The translations under genes and the position numbers were made by a program. The notes beneath the pieces were generated by a model. It was not told the origin of the DNA. It saw only the letters and a list, made by a program, of their open reading frames with translations, and searched no databases. Source: Longilinea sp. (lineage in GTDB: Bacteria; Chloroflexota; Anaerolineae; Anaerolineales; Anaerolineaceae). From it: 35,431 bases of DNA. Of the stretch, positions 1-13,594 are shown piece after piece. The DNA lies in NCBI GenBank assembly GCA_026645875.1, contig JAPKMQ010000006.1, positions 1-35,431 on the forward strand, in the 5' to 3' direction. The stretch's first letter is position 1. The number at the start of each line of letters is the position of its first letter.

Positions 1-587
1 CGACGCCCATCTTTTCGCCCAGGTCGTGCGCCAGCGAGCGCACATAGGTCCCGGAAGAGCAGTAGACGTCGATCACGGCCTCGGGCGGCGCCCATTCGAG
101 CAGTTCAAGGTGGTACACCTTGATGCGGCGCGGGGCCAGGTCCACCTCCTCGCCGTCGCGGGCCATTTCATAGGCTTTGCGGCCTTTCACCTTGACGGCG
201 GAATAGGGAGGCGGCACCTGCTCAATTTCACCAATAAAGTCCTGCATGGCGGCTTCAAATTGCGCTTCGCTGATATGGTCGATCGGAACGGACCGCGTGA
301 TGCGTCCTTCGGCGTCATAGGTGTCGGTGGATGCGCCCAGGCGAAGAACGGCCTGGTAGCGTTTATCCGATGCGGAAACATATTCGCTCAGGCGCACGGC
401 TGGTCCCAGCAGGATCACCAGGACGCCCGAAGCGCGCGGATCAAGCGTGCCTGTGTGCCCGGCGCGCTTGATGTTGGTTCCCTTGCGGACGACCTGCACA
501 ACATCATGGGAGGTGAGCCCGACCGGTTTATCTACCACCAGGACGCCAGAAATGGCATTCTTGAGATCAAAATCGTCGTTTCCCATC
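1..587 (-). CDS. truB: tRNA pseudouridine(55) synthase TruB (partial, C-terminus runs off the window)
   Basis: Reverse-complement translation from ATG at 587: MGNDDFDLKNAISGVLVVDKPVGLTSHDVVQVVRKGTNIKRAGHTGTLDPRASGVLVILLG..., with the TruB motif HTGTLDPxAxGVL; last gene of the nusA-infB operon. Confidence 0.93.
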
Positions 588-640
588 TTGCTATTCCCCA
601 CAAGTGATTGAATGGCCTTTAGATTGAATAATCCAGAGGA

Positions 641-1048
641 CTATTCCTCTTCTTTTGCCTCGTCATCCGCAGTATCTGGTTTTGTTTCTTCGGCAGGAGT
701 ATCCTGCCGCAATGAATACAGCAATTGTTCAATCCGGTCCGCGCGTTCGGGGGTAGGATCCCAATGGAAACGCAGGCGCGGGAACGAGCGCAAATCGACC
801 CGTTCAGCCAGCATGCGGCGGATGAAGCCGCTGGCGCTTTCCATGCCCGCCAGGATTTCCTTCGACCGGGCACTGCCTTCCACGGCGGAGATGTAGATCT
901 CCGCGTAGGCCAATTCGCGGTCCACGCTGACATCGGTGATGGAAATTCCGGCCAGGCGCGGATCGCGAATTTCATCTTTTACGAGCATTTCGGAAAGCTC
1001 CTGACGGATGCGGTCGTTGATCCGTTGCAGGCGAAGTTTTGATGGCAT
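641..1048 (-). CDS. rbfA: 30S ribosome-binding factor RbfA
   Basis: MPSKLRLQRINDRIRQELSEMLVKDEIRDPRLAGISITDVSVDRELAYAEIYIS; located between infB and truB. Confidence 0.93.
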   Translation of the reverse strand: MPSKLRLQRINDRIRQELSEMLVKDEIRDPRLAGISITDVSVDRELAYAEIYISAVEGSARSKEILAGMESASGFIRRMLAERVDLRSFPRLRFHWDPTPERADRIEQLLYSLRQDTPAEETKPDTADDEAKEEE

Positions 1049-1072
1049 TAAGATACTCCGTAAATTTCTTGC

Positions 1073-2854
1073 TTATCCGTTGCGCTCAAGGAGGTAGCAT
1101 TCCAGGATGTCGCCGGGGATGAACTCGTTGAAGTTTTTGAGTGAAATCCCGCAGTCAAATCCCTGGCGGACTTCACGCACGTCGTCTTTTTCGTGCTTCA
1201 ACGAGGCAATTTCACCTTCGGCGATTTGTTGACCGTTGCGCAACACGCGGATTTTCCCGTTGCGGCGGATTTCGCCGTCGCGGACGCGGCAGCCGGCAAT
1301 GGTGCCGACCTTGGTGATCTTGAAGAGCGCCAGTACTTCGGCATGGCCGAGTTTGACCTCGCGGTATTCAGGTTCAAGCATGCCCTTGAGGGCTTTCTCG
1401 ATATCCTCGGTCATACGGTAAATGATATCATACAGGCGAATAGAAACGCCTTCGGTTTCAGCCATGCGGCGCGCAGACGGGTCGGCGGTTACATTAAAAC
1501 CGATCAAAATTGCCTTTGACGCCGTGGCCAGCATGACATCGTTGTCGGTGATATTGCCGGTTTCGGAGTGCAGGATATTGATCTTGATCTGATCGCTCTT
1601 CATGTCGTTCAGTTCGCTCACGATCGGTTCGAGCGATCCCTGTACGTCCGCTTTGATGATCAAGCGCAGCTCGTGTTCTTCACCGGACTGAACCCGGCTG
1701 AACAGTTCTTCCAGTGTGGCTTTGGGACCTGCGGCTTGCGGCAGATGCGCCTGGGTTTTTCGATCGTTTGAAACCTGGCGGGCTTCTTTTTCTGAGGGCA
1801 GCACCTGGAACAGGTCGCCCGCGGCGGGTACGTCGTTGAGGCCCATTACCTGCACCGGGGTGGAGGGGCCGGCCTTGTGCAACTTGCGCCCGCGGAAATC
1901 GAACATGGCGCGGATGCGCCCGTAGGACGTGCCGGCCAGCACCGCGTCGCCGAGTTCAAGCGTGCCGTTTTGCACCAACAGGGTGGCAATCACGCCCTTG
2001 GCGCGTTCCACCTGGGCTTCAACCACCGTACCGATGGTGCGGCCCTTGGGATTGGCTTTGATCTCCATGCTGTCGGCCACCAGCAGGATGGCCTCCAGCA
2101 GGTCGTCGATGCCTTTCTTCTGTTTAGCCGATACGGGCACGACGATGGTGTTGCCTTCCCAATCGTCCGGAACCAGGCCCATTTCGGCGAGTTGTTTCTT
2201 GACATAATCGGGATTGGCGTCAGCTTTATCGATCTTGTTGAGCGCAACGATGATTGGAACGCGCGCGGCGCGGGCATGCGCAATAGCCTCACGGGTTTGC
2301 GGCATCACGCCGTCGTCGGCGGCCACCACCAGCACAACGATGTCGGCACCCTGGGCGCCGCGGGCGCGCATAGCCGTGAAGGCTGCGTGGCCGGGCGTAT
2401 CGAGGAAGGTGATCGGGTGGTTCTTCAGTTCCACCTGGTATGCGCCGATGTGCTGGGTGATGCCGCCGGCCTCGCCGCTTGCCACGTTGGCGTGGCGAAT
2501 GGCATCCAGGAGCGTGGTCTTTCCGTGATCGACGTGCCCCAGGATGGTGACGACCGGTGCGCGGGTGATCAATTGCGCCACATCCTCATTGGCGATCAAC
2601 TGCCGCCACATGGGAATTTCGCCGGTTTCTTTTTCTTCCACAACGTCGAGTTGTTCCATGCGGGCTTCATATCCCAGCTCCGATGAAACCACCGCGGCGG
2701 TATCGAAATCAATGGTTTGATTGATGCTGGCCATCACGCCATTGGACATCAAAATCTTGATGACCTGGATCGGGCTGGCTTTGATCAGTTGAGCCAGGTC
2801 ACGAACCGTGATGCTGGCCGGTAATTCGATTGTCTTTTGCCCAGTCTCGCTCAT
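1073..2854 (-). CDS. infB: Translation initiation factor IF-2 (short N-terminus)
   Basis: [41 protein letters not shown] motifs; start at 2854 preferred over 2878 because of the GGAGG just upstream. Confidence 0.96.
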   Translation of the reverse strand: MSETGQKTIELPASITVRDLAQLIKASPIQVIKILMSNGVMASINQTIDFDTAAVVSSELGYEARMEQLDVVEEKETGEIPMWRQLIANEDVAQLITRAPVVTILGHVDHGKTTLLDAIRHANVASGEAGGITQHIGAYQVELKNHPITFLDTPGHAAFTAMRARGAQGADIVVLVVAADDGVMPQTREAIAHARAARVPIIVALNKIDKADANPDYVKKQLAEMGLVPDDWEGNTIVVPVSAKQKKGIDDLLEAILLVADSMEIKANPKGRTIGTVVEAQVERAKGVIATLLVQNGTLELGDAVLAGTSYGRIRAMFDFRGRKLHKAGPSTPVQVMGLNDVPAAGDLFQVLPSEKEARQVSNDRKTQAHLPQAAGPKATLEELFSRVQSGEEHELRLIIKADVQGSLEPIVSELNDMKSDQIKINILHSETGNITDNDVMLATASKAILIGFNVTADPSARRMAETEGVSIRLYDIIYRMTEDIEKALKGMLEPEYREVKLGHAEVLALFKITKVGTIAGCRVRDGEIRRNGKIRVLRNGQQIAEGEIASLKHEKDDVREVRQGFDCGISLKNFNEFIPGDILECYLLERNG

Positions 2855-3032
2855 ATACACCTCCGGGTTGTCTTGCACCCATCCCTAGGATAAATCGTCA
2901 AATTCGTGGACTGCCAGTAATCTCAACTTGTGAACGGCTGGGTGCGCTTTTTTACAAAGCGGTGAGCTAGCGAGATGTGCAAGGATCAGTCAAGCATGCG
3001 CTTACCCTCAAAGGGAATGCCTGGCATGGGGA

Positions 3033-3350
3033 TCAACCTTGATCCTGTGATCCCTGTGCGGGCTCGCCCGCTGGCAGGGAAGACATAATCCCATGCAGGA
3101 ATAAACGATCCTGCTCGGTCAGTTCCACTTTCAGCGCATTGGCCAGGGCGCCCTTGAGGGCGCGTTCCCAGCAAGTGCGGTCGTTGTGCAGGTAAGCTCC
3201 CCGTCCGGCGGTCTTTCCGCCCGGATCCAACTGCACTCCGTCTGGCGTTCGCACCAGGCGCATCAATGTGCGCTTGGGTAGAACCAGGCGGCAGCCCACA
3301 CAGGTGCGCTGTGGAATATGCTTGACACGTGTTGTTGCTTTCTTAGCCAC
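3033..3350 (-). CDS. ylxR: YlxR-family RNA-binding protein
   Basis: PQRTCVGCR and GRGAYLHNDRTCWERA motifs; between nusA and infB. Confidence 0.9.
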   Translation of the reverse strand: MAKKATTRVKHIPQRTCVGCRLVLPKRTLMRLVRTPDGVQLDPGGKTAGRGAYLHNDRTCWERALKGALANALKVELTEQDRLFLHGIMSSLPAGEPAQGSQDQG

Positions 3351-3372
3351 CTTTCACTCTCTGAAACCGATC

Positions 3373-5265
<1,893 letters not shown>

Positions 5266-5290
5266 TCCTTACAATCTCCAGCAAGAACCC

Positions 5291-5325
5291 ATTATACGCA
5301 GAAAAGTGGGGGAGGCCCACTTTTC
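5291..5325 (-). promoter_or_regulatory. Candidate nusA promoter with abutting inverted repeat
   Basis: TATAAT on minus strand (5291-5296), immediately preceded by the perfect 10-bp inverted repeat GAAAAGTGGG-ggagg-CCCACTTTTC (5301-5325). Confidence 0.55.
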
Positions 5326-5483
5326 ATTGCATACCAATACGTTGGCGTTGCACATATTCTATCATACTTCCGGGAGGCAGGCAAGAAAATTTCTTCATAT
5401 GCGAACTGCACACACTTTGCATTTGGCGGCTTTGCCGGGTTCGGGCTAAAATGGTGCTTAACTATTGCATTGAGGATTCTCCC

Positions 5484-7085
5484 ATGGATTCAAATTTTCT
5501 CTGGTGGCGCGACGGTGTGATCTATCAAATCTACCCACGTTCTTTTGCTGACTCGAACGGGGATGGGATCGGCGATCTGCAAGGCATCCAATCGAAGCTG
5601 GACTACCTTGTGGAGTTGGGGGTGGATGCGTTATGGCTTTCTCCCATTTACCCATCCCCGGATGTCGATTTTGGCTATGACGTGGCGGATTACACGGATG
5701 TCGATCCCAAATATGGCACGCTGGCGGATTTCGATGCTTTGGTGGAAGCGGCACACCAACGCGGTCTGCGCATTGTGATGGATCTGGTGCTCAACCACTC
5801 CTCCGACCAGCATCCCTGGTTTATCCAGTCGCGCAGCAGCCGCGACAATCCCTACCGGGATTGGTATATCTGGCGCGATCCTGCACCGGGCAAGCGCCCG
5901 CCCAACGGCTGGCAGTCAGTATTTGGCGGCAAGGCCTGGGAATGGGACGAAACCACCGGCCAGTATTACTACCATATGTTTTGCAAGGAGCAGCCCGATC
6001 TGAACTGGCGCAACCCGCGGGTGCGCCAGGCAATCCGGGATGTCTTCCGTTTCTGGATGGAGCGCGGCGTGGATGGCTTCCGGTTGGATGTGTTTAATGT
6101 GTACTTCAAGGACGACCATCTGCGTGAAAACCCGCGCCGGCTGGGACGGCGGCCGTTCGACAGCCAGGTACACATCTACGATTGCGACCGCCCGGAGATG
6201 ATCCCATTGCTGCAGGAAATCCGCGCGCTGCTGGATTCATACCCTGAGCGTTACGCGGTTGGCGAGACCTTTCTCTCCACCACGCCCAAGGCCGCCGGCT
6301 ACGCCCGCCCGGGGCTGCTACACGCGGCGTTTGATTTCTCGTTCCTGCAATGCAAATGGGATCCGGCGGCTTTCTTGAAGACCATTCAGGCCATCGACAG
6401 CCAATACAGTCAGGACGGCTGGCCGACCTATGTGCTGGGCAACCATGACGTGGATCGGATTGCCGCGCGTTACGGGCGCGGGGAAGACGACGAGCGCCTG
6501 AAGGTGCTGGCAGCGCTGCTGCTGACGCTGCGCGGCACGCCTTTCCTTTACCAGGGCGAAGAGATCGGAATGCGCAATGTGCACGTGCCGCGCGGCGAAA
6601 TGAAGGATCCGGTGGGGTTGCGCTATTGGCCGATCCCGGTGGGGCGCGATGGCGAACGCTCGCCGATGCAATGGAGCGGCGGGGCCAACGCAGGCTTCAC
6701 AAGCGGCACGCCGTGGATGCGGCTGCATGCCAACGCGGCCTTTCGGCACGTGGAATCGCATCGCGCCCGGCCCGATTCGCTGTTCCACGTTTACCGCCGT
6801 CTGTTGCGGCTGCGCAAGGAATTGCCGGCTTTGCGCGGCGGTATGTTCCTGCCGTTAAATTACGAACCGCGCTCGCTGCTGGCCTATTTACGCAAGGATG
6901 AGGGGCAAACGGTGCTGGTGGCGCTGAACTTCAGCCACAAACGAAACCGCCTGGTGCTGGGCGGCGAACTTGCCCGCAGCGGCTGGCGGTTGGCTTATTC
7001 CAGCTCGCGCACCGAGTTCACCGCGCCGCGCGATGTTTCGCTGCTGCTTGAGCCGTATGAGGTGCTGATTCTTGTGCAACAGTAG
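5484..7085 (+). CDS. GH13 alpha-glucosidase / oligo-1,6-glucosidase-like
   Basis: WWRDGVIYQIYPRSFADSNGDGIGDLQGI, GVDGFRLDVFN, GETF, LGNHDVDR motifs; GAGG upstream of the ATG at 5484 (ORF-track start is 5451). Confidence 0.93.
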   Translation: MDSNFLWWRDGVIYQIYPRSFADSNGDGIGDLQGIQSKLDYLVELGVDALWLSPIYPSPDVDFGYDVADYTDVDPKYGTLADFDALVEAAHQRGLRIVMDLVLNHSSDQHPWFIQSRSSRDNPYRDWYIWRDPAPGKRPPNGWQSVFGGKAWEWDETTGQYYYHMFCKEQPDLNWRNPRVRQAIRDVFRFWMERGVDGFRLDVFNVYFKDDHLRENPRRLGRRPFDSQVHIYDCDRPEMIPLLQEIRALLDSYPERYAVGETFLSTTPKAAGYARPGLLHAAFDFSFLQCKWDPAAFLKTIQAIDSQYSQDGWPTYVLGNHDVDRIAARYGRGEDDERLKVLAALLLTLRGTPFLYQGEEIGMRNVHVPRGEMKDPVGLRYWPIPVGRDGERSPMQWSGGANAGFTSGTPWMRLHANAAFRHVESHRARPDSLFHVYRRLLRLRKELPALRGGMFLPLNYEPRSLLAYLRKDEGQTVLVALNFSHKRNRLVLGGELARSGWRLAYSSSRTEFTAPRDVSLLLEPYEVLILVQQ

Positions 7086-7350
7086 AAGAAAAGAAAGAAA
7101 ACCACAGAGACACTGAGACCACAGAGAAGAAAGGTTGAAGAGGAAAGAAGAGGGGAGAGAGAAGAAAGAGAACCACAAAGATACTGAGGTCTCAGCGTAA
7201 GAAGATAGAAAGAAAGGGAAAGATAACCACAGAGACATAAAGAACCCAGAATCAGTCAATAAGAAGAGGGAGTACTCATTCCTTCTCTTCTTAACCCGAT
7301 TTTTCTCGGTGTGCTCTGTGCCCTAACGGGCATGATGTCTCTGTGGTTTT
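7086..7350. repeat. Purine-rich intergenic zone with direct and inverted copies of an ACCACAGAGACAC-type repeat
   Basis: AACCACAGAGACACTGAG near 7100, AACCACAAAGATACTGAG near 7170, AACCACAGAGACAT at 7225-7238, and the inverted copy ATGTCTCTGTGGTT at 7335-7348. Confidence 0.8.
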
Positions 7351-7354
7351 TTGA

Positions 7355-8449
7355 TTAATTCTCTACAACACCCAGTACATCCAGATCAAAGGGCAAGCCG
7401 ACAAGTTGCCCGCTGGCTTTGAGCGAATCGACGACGGTTTCGAGCAGTGGGATTCCCTGGGTGCGGCGGCGTTCGGCCATCTCAAACTCTTTTTCACCGG
7501 CAATGTAGATGCGTTCCTGGTCGACCGCCTTGGGAGAGTCCTTCATCATGCGGATCAAGCCATCCATATCCTGCTTGAATTCCTCCAGCGGGCGGAAGGC
7601 GTCAATGCGCATGGCGGCAAAAAAGTGGCCAACGCGCGCGGGTTCGTTTGTTGAGGGCTGGGCAACATCCGTGCCGAAAGCCGAACCCGCCAGCACGCCG
7701 CTGAAGATATCCACCAGCAGCGCCAGGCTGTAGCCCTTATAGCCGCGCATCAGGTCGATGCCGCCCAGGGGCATCAGCGCGCCGCCATTCAACACCTGCT
7801 TGGGATCGGTGGTGATTTTGCCCTCGTGGTCGATGCCCCAGCCTTCGGGGATGGCTTTGCCGGCTTTGTCATAGACGGTGATGCGGCCGATGGGCACGAT
7901 GCTGGTGGCCATATCCAGCACGTAGGGGCGTTCACCACCGGCCGGAACGGCCACGGCGATGGGGTTGGTGCCAAGCATGGCCTTACGTCCATAGGTGGGC
8001 GCGACCAGCGGTTGGGCGTTGGTGAAGCTGACGCCAATCATATCCTCCGGCAGCGCCATCATGGCGTAATATCCGGCGATGCCGTAGTGGTTGCTGTTGC
8101 GCACCGTGACCATGGCAATGCCCGACTGGCGGGCTTTTTCGATGCAGCGCTGCATGGCCGTGTAGCCGACAATCTGCCCCAAGCCGCTGCCGCCGTCCAT
8201 CGCCAGCGTGGTGGAGGTCTCACGCACCACCTCCAACCTGGCGCGCGGGTCGATCAGCCCCTTGCGCAGGCGCGTGCCGTAATACGTATCCAGGCGGATG
8301 ATGCCGTGTGAATCGACGCCGCGCAGGTCAGCGGCCAGCAGGATGTCGGCGGCGATGCGCGCGTCCTTGGGGGAAATATCATGCCGGACAAAGAACTGGA
8401 CAATGTATTCGGAAAGGTCCTCGGTGCGAAAGAGCAGGCTGCGGGTCAT
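7355..8449 (-). CDS. Ldh2 family malate/lactate/ureidoglycolate-type dehydrogenase
   Basis: ADLRGVDSHGIIRL, RNSNHYGIAGYYAM, GTNPIAVAVPAG motifs of the Ldh2 family; RBS GTGAGGTG before ATG at 8449. Confidence 0.9.
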   Translation of the reverse strand: MTRSLLFRTEDLSEYIVQFFVRHDISPKDARIAADILLAADLRGVDSHGIIRLDTYYGTRLRKGLIDPRARLEVVRETSTTLAMDGGSGLGQIVGYTAMQRCIEKARQSGIAMVTVRNSNHYGIAGYYAMMALPEDMIGVSFTNAQPLVAPTYGRKAMLGTNPIAVAVPAGGERPYVLDMATSIVPIGRITVYDKAGKAIPEGWGIDHEGKITTDPKQVLNGGALMPLGGIDLMRGYKGYSLALLVDIFSGVLAGSAFGTDVAQPSTNEPARVGHFFAAMRIDAFRPLEEFKQDMDGLIRMMKDSPKAVDQERIYIAGEKEFEMAERRRTQGIPLLETVVDSLKASGQLVGLPFDLDVLGVVEN

Positions 8450-9156
8450 AATCACCTCACCAGTGGGATTTCCTATGAGTGTATCACGAAGCAAGGCGCG
8501 GGAAAAGCGGCGGGCGGTTCAGGCGGGCAGGTCGCGGAATAGCGCGCCGTCGCGCACCCGGCCGGAGCGTTTCCACAGCAGGTAGCCCTGGCGCAGCGGG
8601 CGTTTGCGCGTTTCGACCGGCCAGCCCAGTTCGCGCAGCGCCAGCGCCGAGGCGATGAACCACTGGCGCAGCCCGAGCGTGCGCACGCCGATGGTGGCCA
8701 GGGCAGCACCTTTCCAGGCGCTCATAAAGGCGTCGATGGTCTCGCCGGGGAGCATGCGGTGGATGAAGTTCTTGGGCAGGCGCGGTTGGAAGATGGCCGG
8801 TTCAAACCCCCAACGGAAATTGGTGCTGAAGAGCAGGCCCTCCACCCACAGCTCGCCGTCAGCCTGCTTGCGCAGCAGGTTGGCCACCCAGATGCGCCCG
8901 AAGGGATCCGATGTGCCTTCGATGATCCGGCCGCCAGGAATCAACTGTTCGCCCAGGGTGAGCAGCGCGTCCTGCACCTCGCTTTCTTCGTACTGGCGCA
9001 GCACGTTGAAGACACGGATCAGGCGCGCCGATTCACCCGGCAGCAGCGGCAGGTTGAACCCGCCCAGCCGGAACCGGGTGAGCGAGTCTTCGTAAGGCAG
9101 GGCGCGTTCAACGCGGTCGGGGTCGATTTCCACGCCCAGCACGGGCAGTGCCGGGT

Positions 9157-11178
<2,022 letters not shown>

Positions 11179-11231
11179 GAAAATCCTCCACGATTAATGA
11201 GCATTCGCCCCCTGCGGAGCCGCTTGATGAC

Positions 11232-12221
11232 TTAGATGCGCGTTTGGGCAGCTTTGGCTAAGGTTTCTTCCAGCCAGGCCGATGCGTTGCGGTAAAAGAT
11301 GAAGCTGGCCGCCAGCAGCGCTGTTGAGATGAAGGCATGGCCGGCAATGCCAATCAGCGTCAGCCAGGAATCGGCGGGCGGCACCAGCCACAGCCGGTTG
11401 AGCCCCTGCGAGAGCAAAAAGGCAATCAGGATGAACAGGCTGACGTTGGGCATAAAATACCGCACCAGGCGGACGCTGCTTAACATGGATGTGACCGCGT
11501 TTTGCTGGCGCGTGTAAATGCCGTGAGGCGAAAAAACCAGCGGGATGAGAAACCACATGCCGAACAACGCGGCCACCAACAGGGCGCCGGTTGCCAGCGC
11601 AGGGTTGACGAAGGTCAGCACCGAGATGATCAACATGCCGGGGATGGCCAGAGTTAAAACCAGCGCAAGCGAGAGCAGCGTCAAAAGGACCGTCTGGCCG
11701 GCCTGCCAGCTATTGCAACGCAGGTTGGCGCCATTGATCGGGTTGACGCTGGTGCGCGAGACGGACGAGAAATAATAGCAACCCAGGATCAGGCCGCAAA
11801 TGGCCATTAGCAGCCCAATCAGCAGCAACCCGGTGGTCGAATTGACTTCCAGCCGCGTAAAGCCGCCCAGCGGTGTGGCCGGGTCAACGCTGCCTGCCAT
11901 CAGGCTGGGGATACCCACCGGCAGGGTGCGCAGCAGACTGAAAAAATTAAATTGTTGCGCAAATTCCTTCCACAGGTCGATACTGGTCGTCATTGCCTGG
12001 GCCAGATCAGCGTTGCCCAGCTTTTCGAAGGTGGCGGTCATGTCGGCGATCATCGGAGAAAGGATGCGTTCAAGGCTGAGCCGCGGCCCCAACCACAGAA
12101 AGACATCCAGCAAGATCGGCGGCAAAATGAGATAGACATGATTTGCCACGGCATTAAACCCGGCAATCATGGCCGTCATCAGGCGGGGGGGAGGGGAGAT
12201 CATGTGGCTCTGGTTTTCCAT
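11232..12221 (-). CDS. Multi-pass membrane protein of unknown function
   Basis: ORF with several hydrophobic helices (LLIGLLMAICGLILGCYYF, VLLTLLSLALVLTLAIPGMLIISVL); ATG at 12221 preferred to the GTG at 12254. Confidence 0.65.
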   Translation of the reverse strand: MENQSHMISPPPRLMTAMIAGFNAVANHVYLILPPILLDVFLWLGPRLSLERILSPMIADMTATFEKLGNADLAQAMTTSIDLWKEFAQQFNFFSLLRTLPVGIPSLMAGSVDPATPLGGFTRLEVNSTTGLLLIGLLMAICGLILGCYYFSSVSRTSVNPINGANLRCNSWQAGQTVLLTLLSLALVLTLAIPGMLIISVLTFVNPALATGALLVAALFGMWFLIPLVFSPHGIYTRQQNAVTSMLSSVRLVRYFMPNVSLFILIAFLLSQGLNRLWLVPPADSWLTLIGIAGHAFISTALLAASFIFYRNASAWLEETLAKAAQTRI

Positions 12222-12326
12222 GCGGACACTCACACCAAACTCTAATTTTACCACAACTGGGCCTGCAAGCCGGCCAGCCGATGGGCCCTATCGAAGCGGT
12301 TGAAAACGCGATAAAATGAATCCAGT

Positions 12327-13142
12327 ATGGAAGAGCATCAACATTTACCCGAGGTCAACCGGCTGAGCATCCTGGTGGCGGTGGTGCTGCTGGCTTACGC
12401 TTTGATGCCCTTCGTCAACATCCCGGAACGCGGGTTGTTTTTTCAATTGCCGGGCGTGTTCATTGTGATCCGCCTGACGTTTCCCGCCCTGATCTCTGCG
12501 ATCACGGCTCTGCTGGCGGCGACCGGCAGCACCTGGCTGTTTGAGGGCCACCCCCATTTTCGCGACCGCCGGGCGCGCATTTACTGGCTGCTGCCGGGTT
12601 TGACCGCCTGGGTGGTGGGTACCACGCTCGGAACACTCGAAGTCAGCCCGCAGTGGTGGGCCGTGTTTGCGTTGGGCGCGTTGCTGCTGGTGGTGGTGAT
12701 GCTCGCGGAATACATTGTGCTGGATGATTTTGACATCCGCCACGCGCCGGCCAGCGCAGCCCTGACAGCGGTTTCGTTTGGCCTGTTCCTGATCCTGGCA
12801 GTCGCGACGCGCGCGGCAGGCCTGCGCCTGTATGAAATCCTGGCCACCCTGGTGCCGAGCGTTGCGCTGCTTAGCCTGCGCACCTTGTTCCTGCGTCTGA
12901 ACGGCCGCTGGTGCCTCGCCTGGGCGGTGGGGATTTCCCTGTTTGTGGGGCAGCTCGTTGTCGGTTTACATTATCTACCGGCGCCTCCGCTGCGATTTGC
13001 GTTGCTGCTGACCGGTGCGGCTTACGCGGCCACCAGCCTGGCCGGTGGTGTGGAAGAGAGCCAGCCGGTTAAGAGCATTTGGCTGGAGCCGGCCAGCATG
13101 CTGGCTGCCATGACCAGCCTGGCGTTCCTGGTTCCGGCATAG
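12327..13142 (+). CDS. Multi-pass membrane protein of unknown function
   Basis: Long hydrophobic ORF; TAAAAT 9 nt before ATG; followed directly by the JAMM gene. Confidence 0.65.
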   Translation: MEEHQHLPEVNRLSILVAVVLLAYALMPFVNIPERGLFFQLPGVFIVIRLTFPALISAITALLAATGSTWLFEGHPHFRDRRARIYWLLPGLTAWVVGTTLGTLEVSPQWWAVFALGALLLVVVMLAEYIVLDDFDIRHAPASAALTAVSFGLFLILAVATRAAGLRLYEILATLVPSVALLSLRTLFLRLNGRWCLAWAVGISLFVGQLVVGLHYLPAPPLRFALLLTGAAYAATSLAGGVEESQPVKSIWLEPASMLAAMTSLAFLVPA

Positions 13143-13144
13143 CC

Positions 13145-13537
13145 ATGCGCATCCCGCCGGAGTTGCGCAATGCGATGGTCGAGCATCTGGCGGCCTGCCT
13201 GCCGGAGGAAGGCTGCGGCCTGCTGGCAGGGCGCGATGGCCTGTGCAGCCTGGTTTTTACGGTTGAAAATGAGTTGCGCAGTCCGGTTGCGTTCCGCATG
13301 AACCCGCAGGAGCAATTGCAGGCTTTCTTGAGGATGGAAGAAGATGAATTGGATTTGCTGGCCATTTTCCATTCCCATCCACGCGGGCCGCAAACGCCGT
13401 CGCCCACGGACGTGGCGGAATTTGCCTACCCGGATACTGTTACGATCATTGCCGTGCCGGAGGACGGAGAATGGTCCCTGCGCGGGTTTCGATTGGATGG
13501 AAGCGGCTTTATGGAAATTGAGCTCATTATTGAATAA
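13145..13537 (+). CDS. JAB/MPN (JAMM) family metallopeptidase
   Basis: EEGCGLLAG ... IFHSHPRGPQTPSPTDVAEF: HxH-x10-D JAMM signature. Confidence 0.85.
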   Translation: MRIPPELRNAMVEHLAACLPEEGCGLLAGRDGLCSLVFTVENELRSPVAFRMNPQEQLQAFLRMEEDELDLLAIFHSHPRGPQTPSPTDVAEFAYPDTVTIIAVPEDGEWSLRGFRLDGSGFMEIELIIE

Positions 13538-13594
13538 GCGCCAATATCTTTTGCACCGTTTCGGGGTTATGCTTAAGCTGGAGGATAAACAACG

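Noticed and set aside
6888-7259. 123-aa minus-strand ORF rich in Phe/Ser/Leu
   Set aside because: Translation of the purine-rich repeat tract and the glucosidase antisense; not protein-like.
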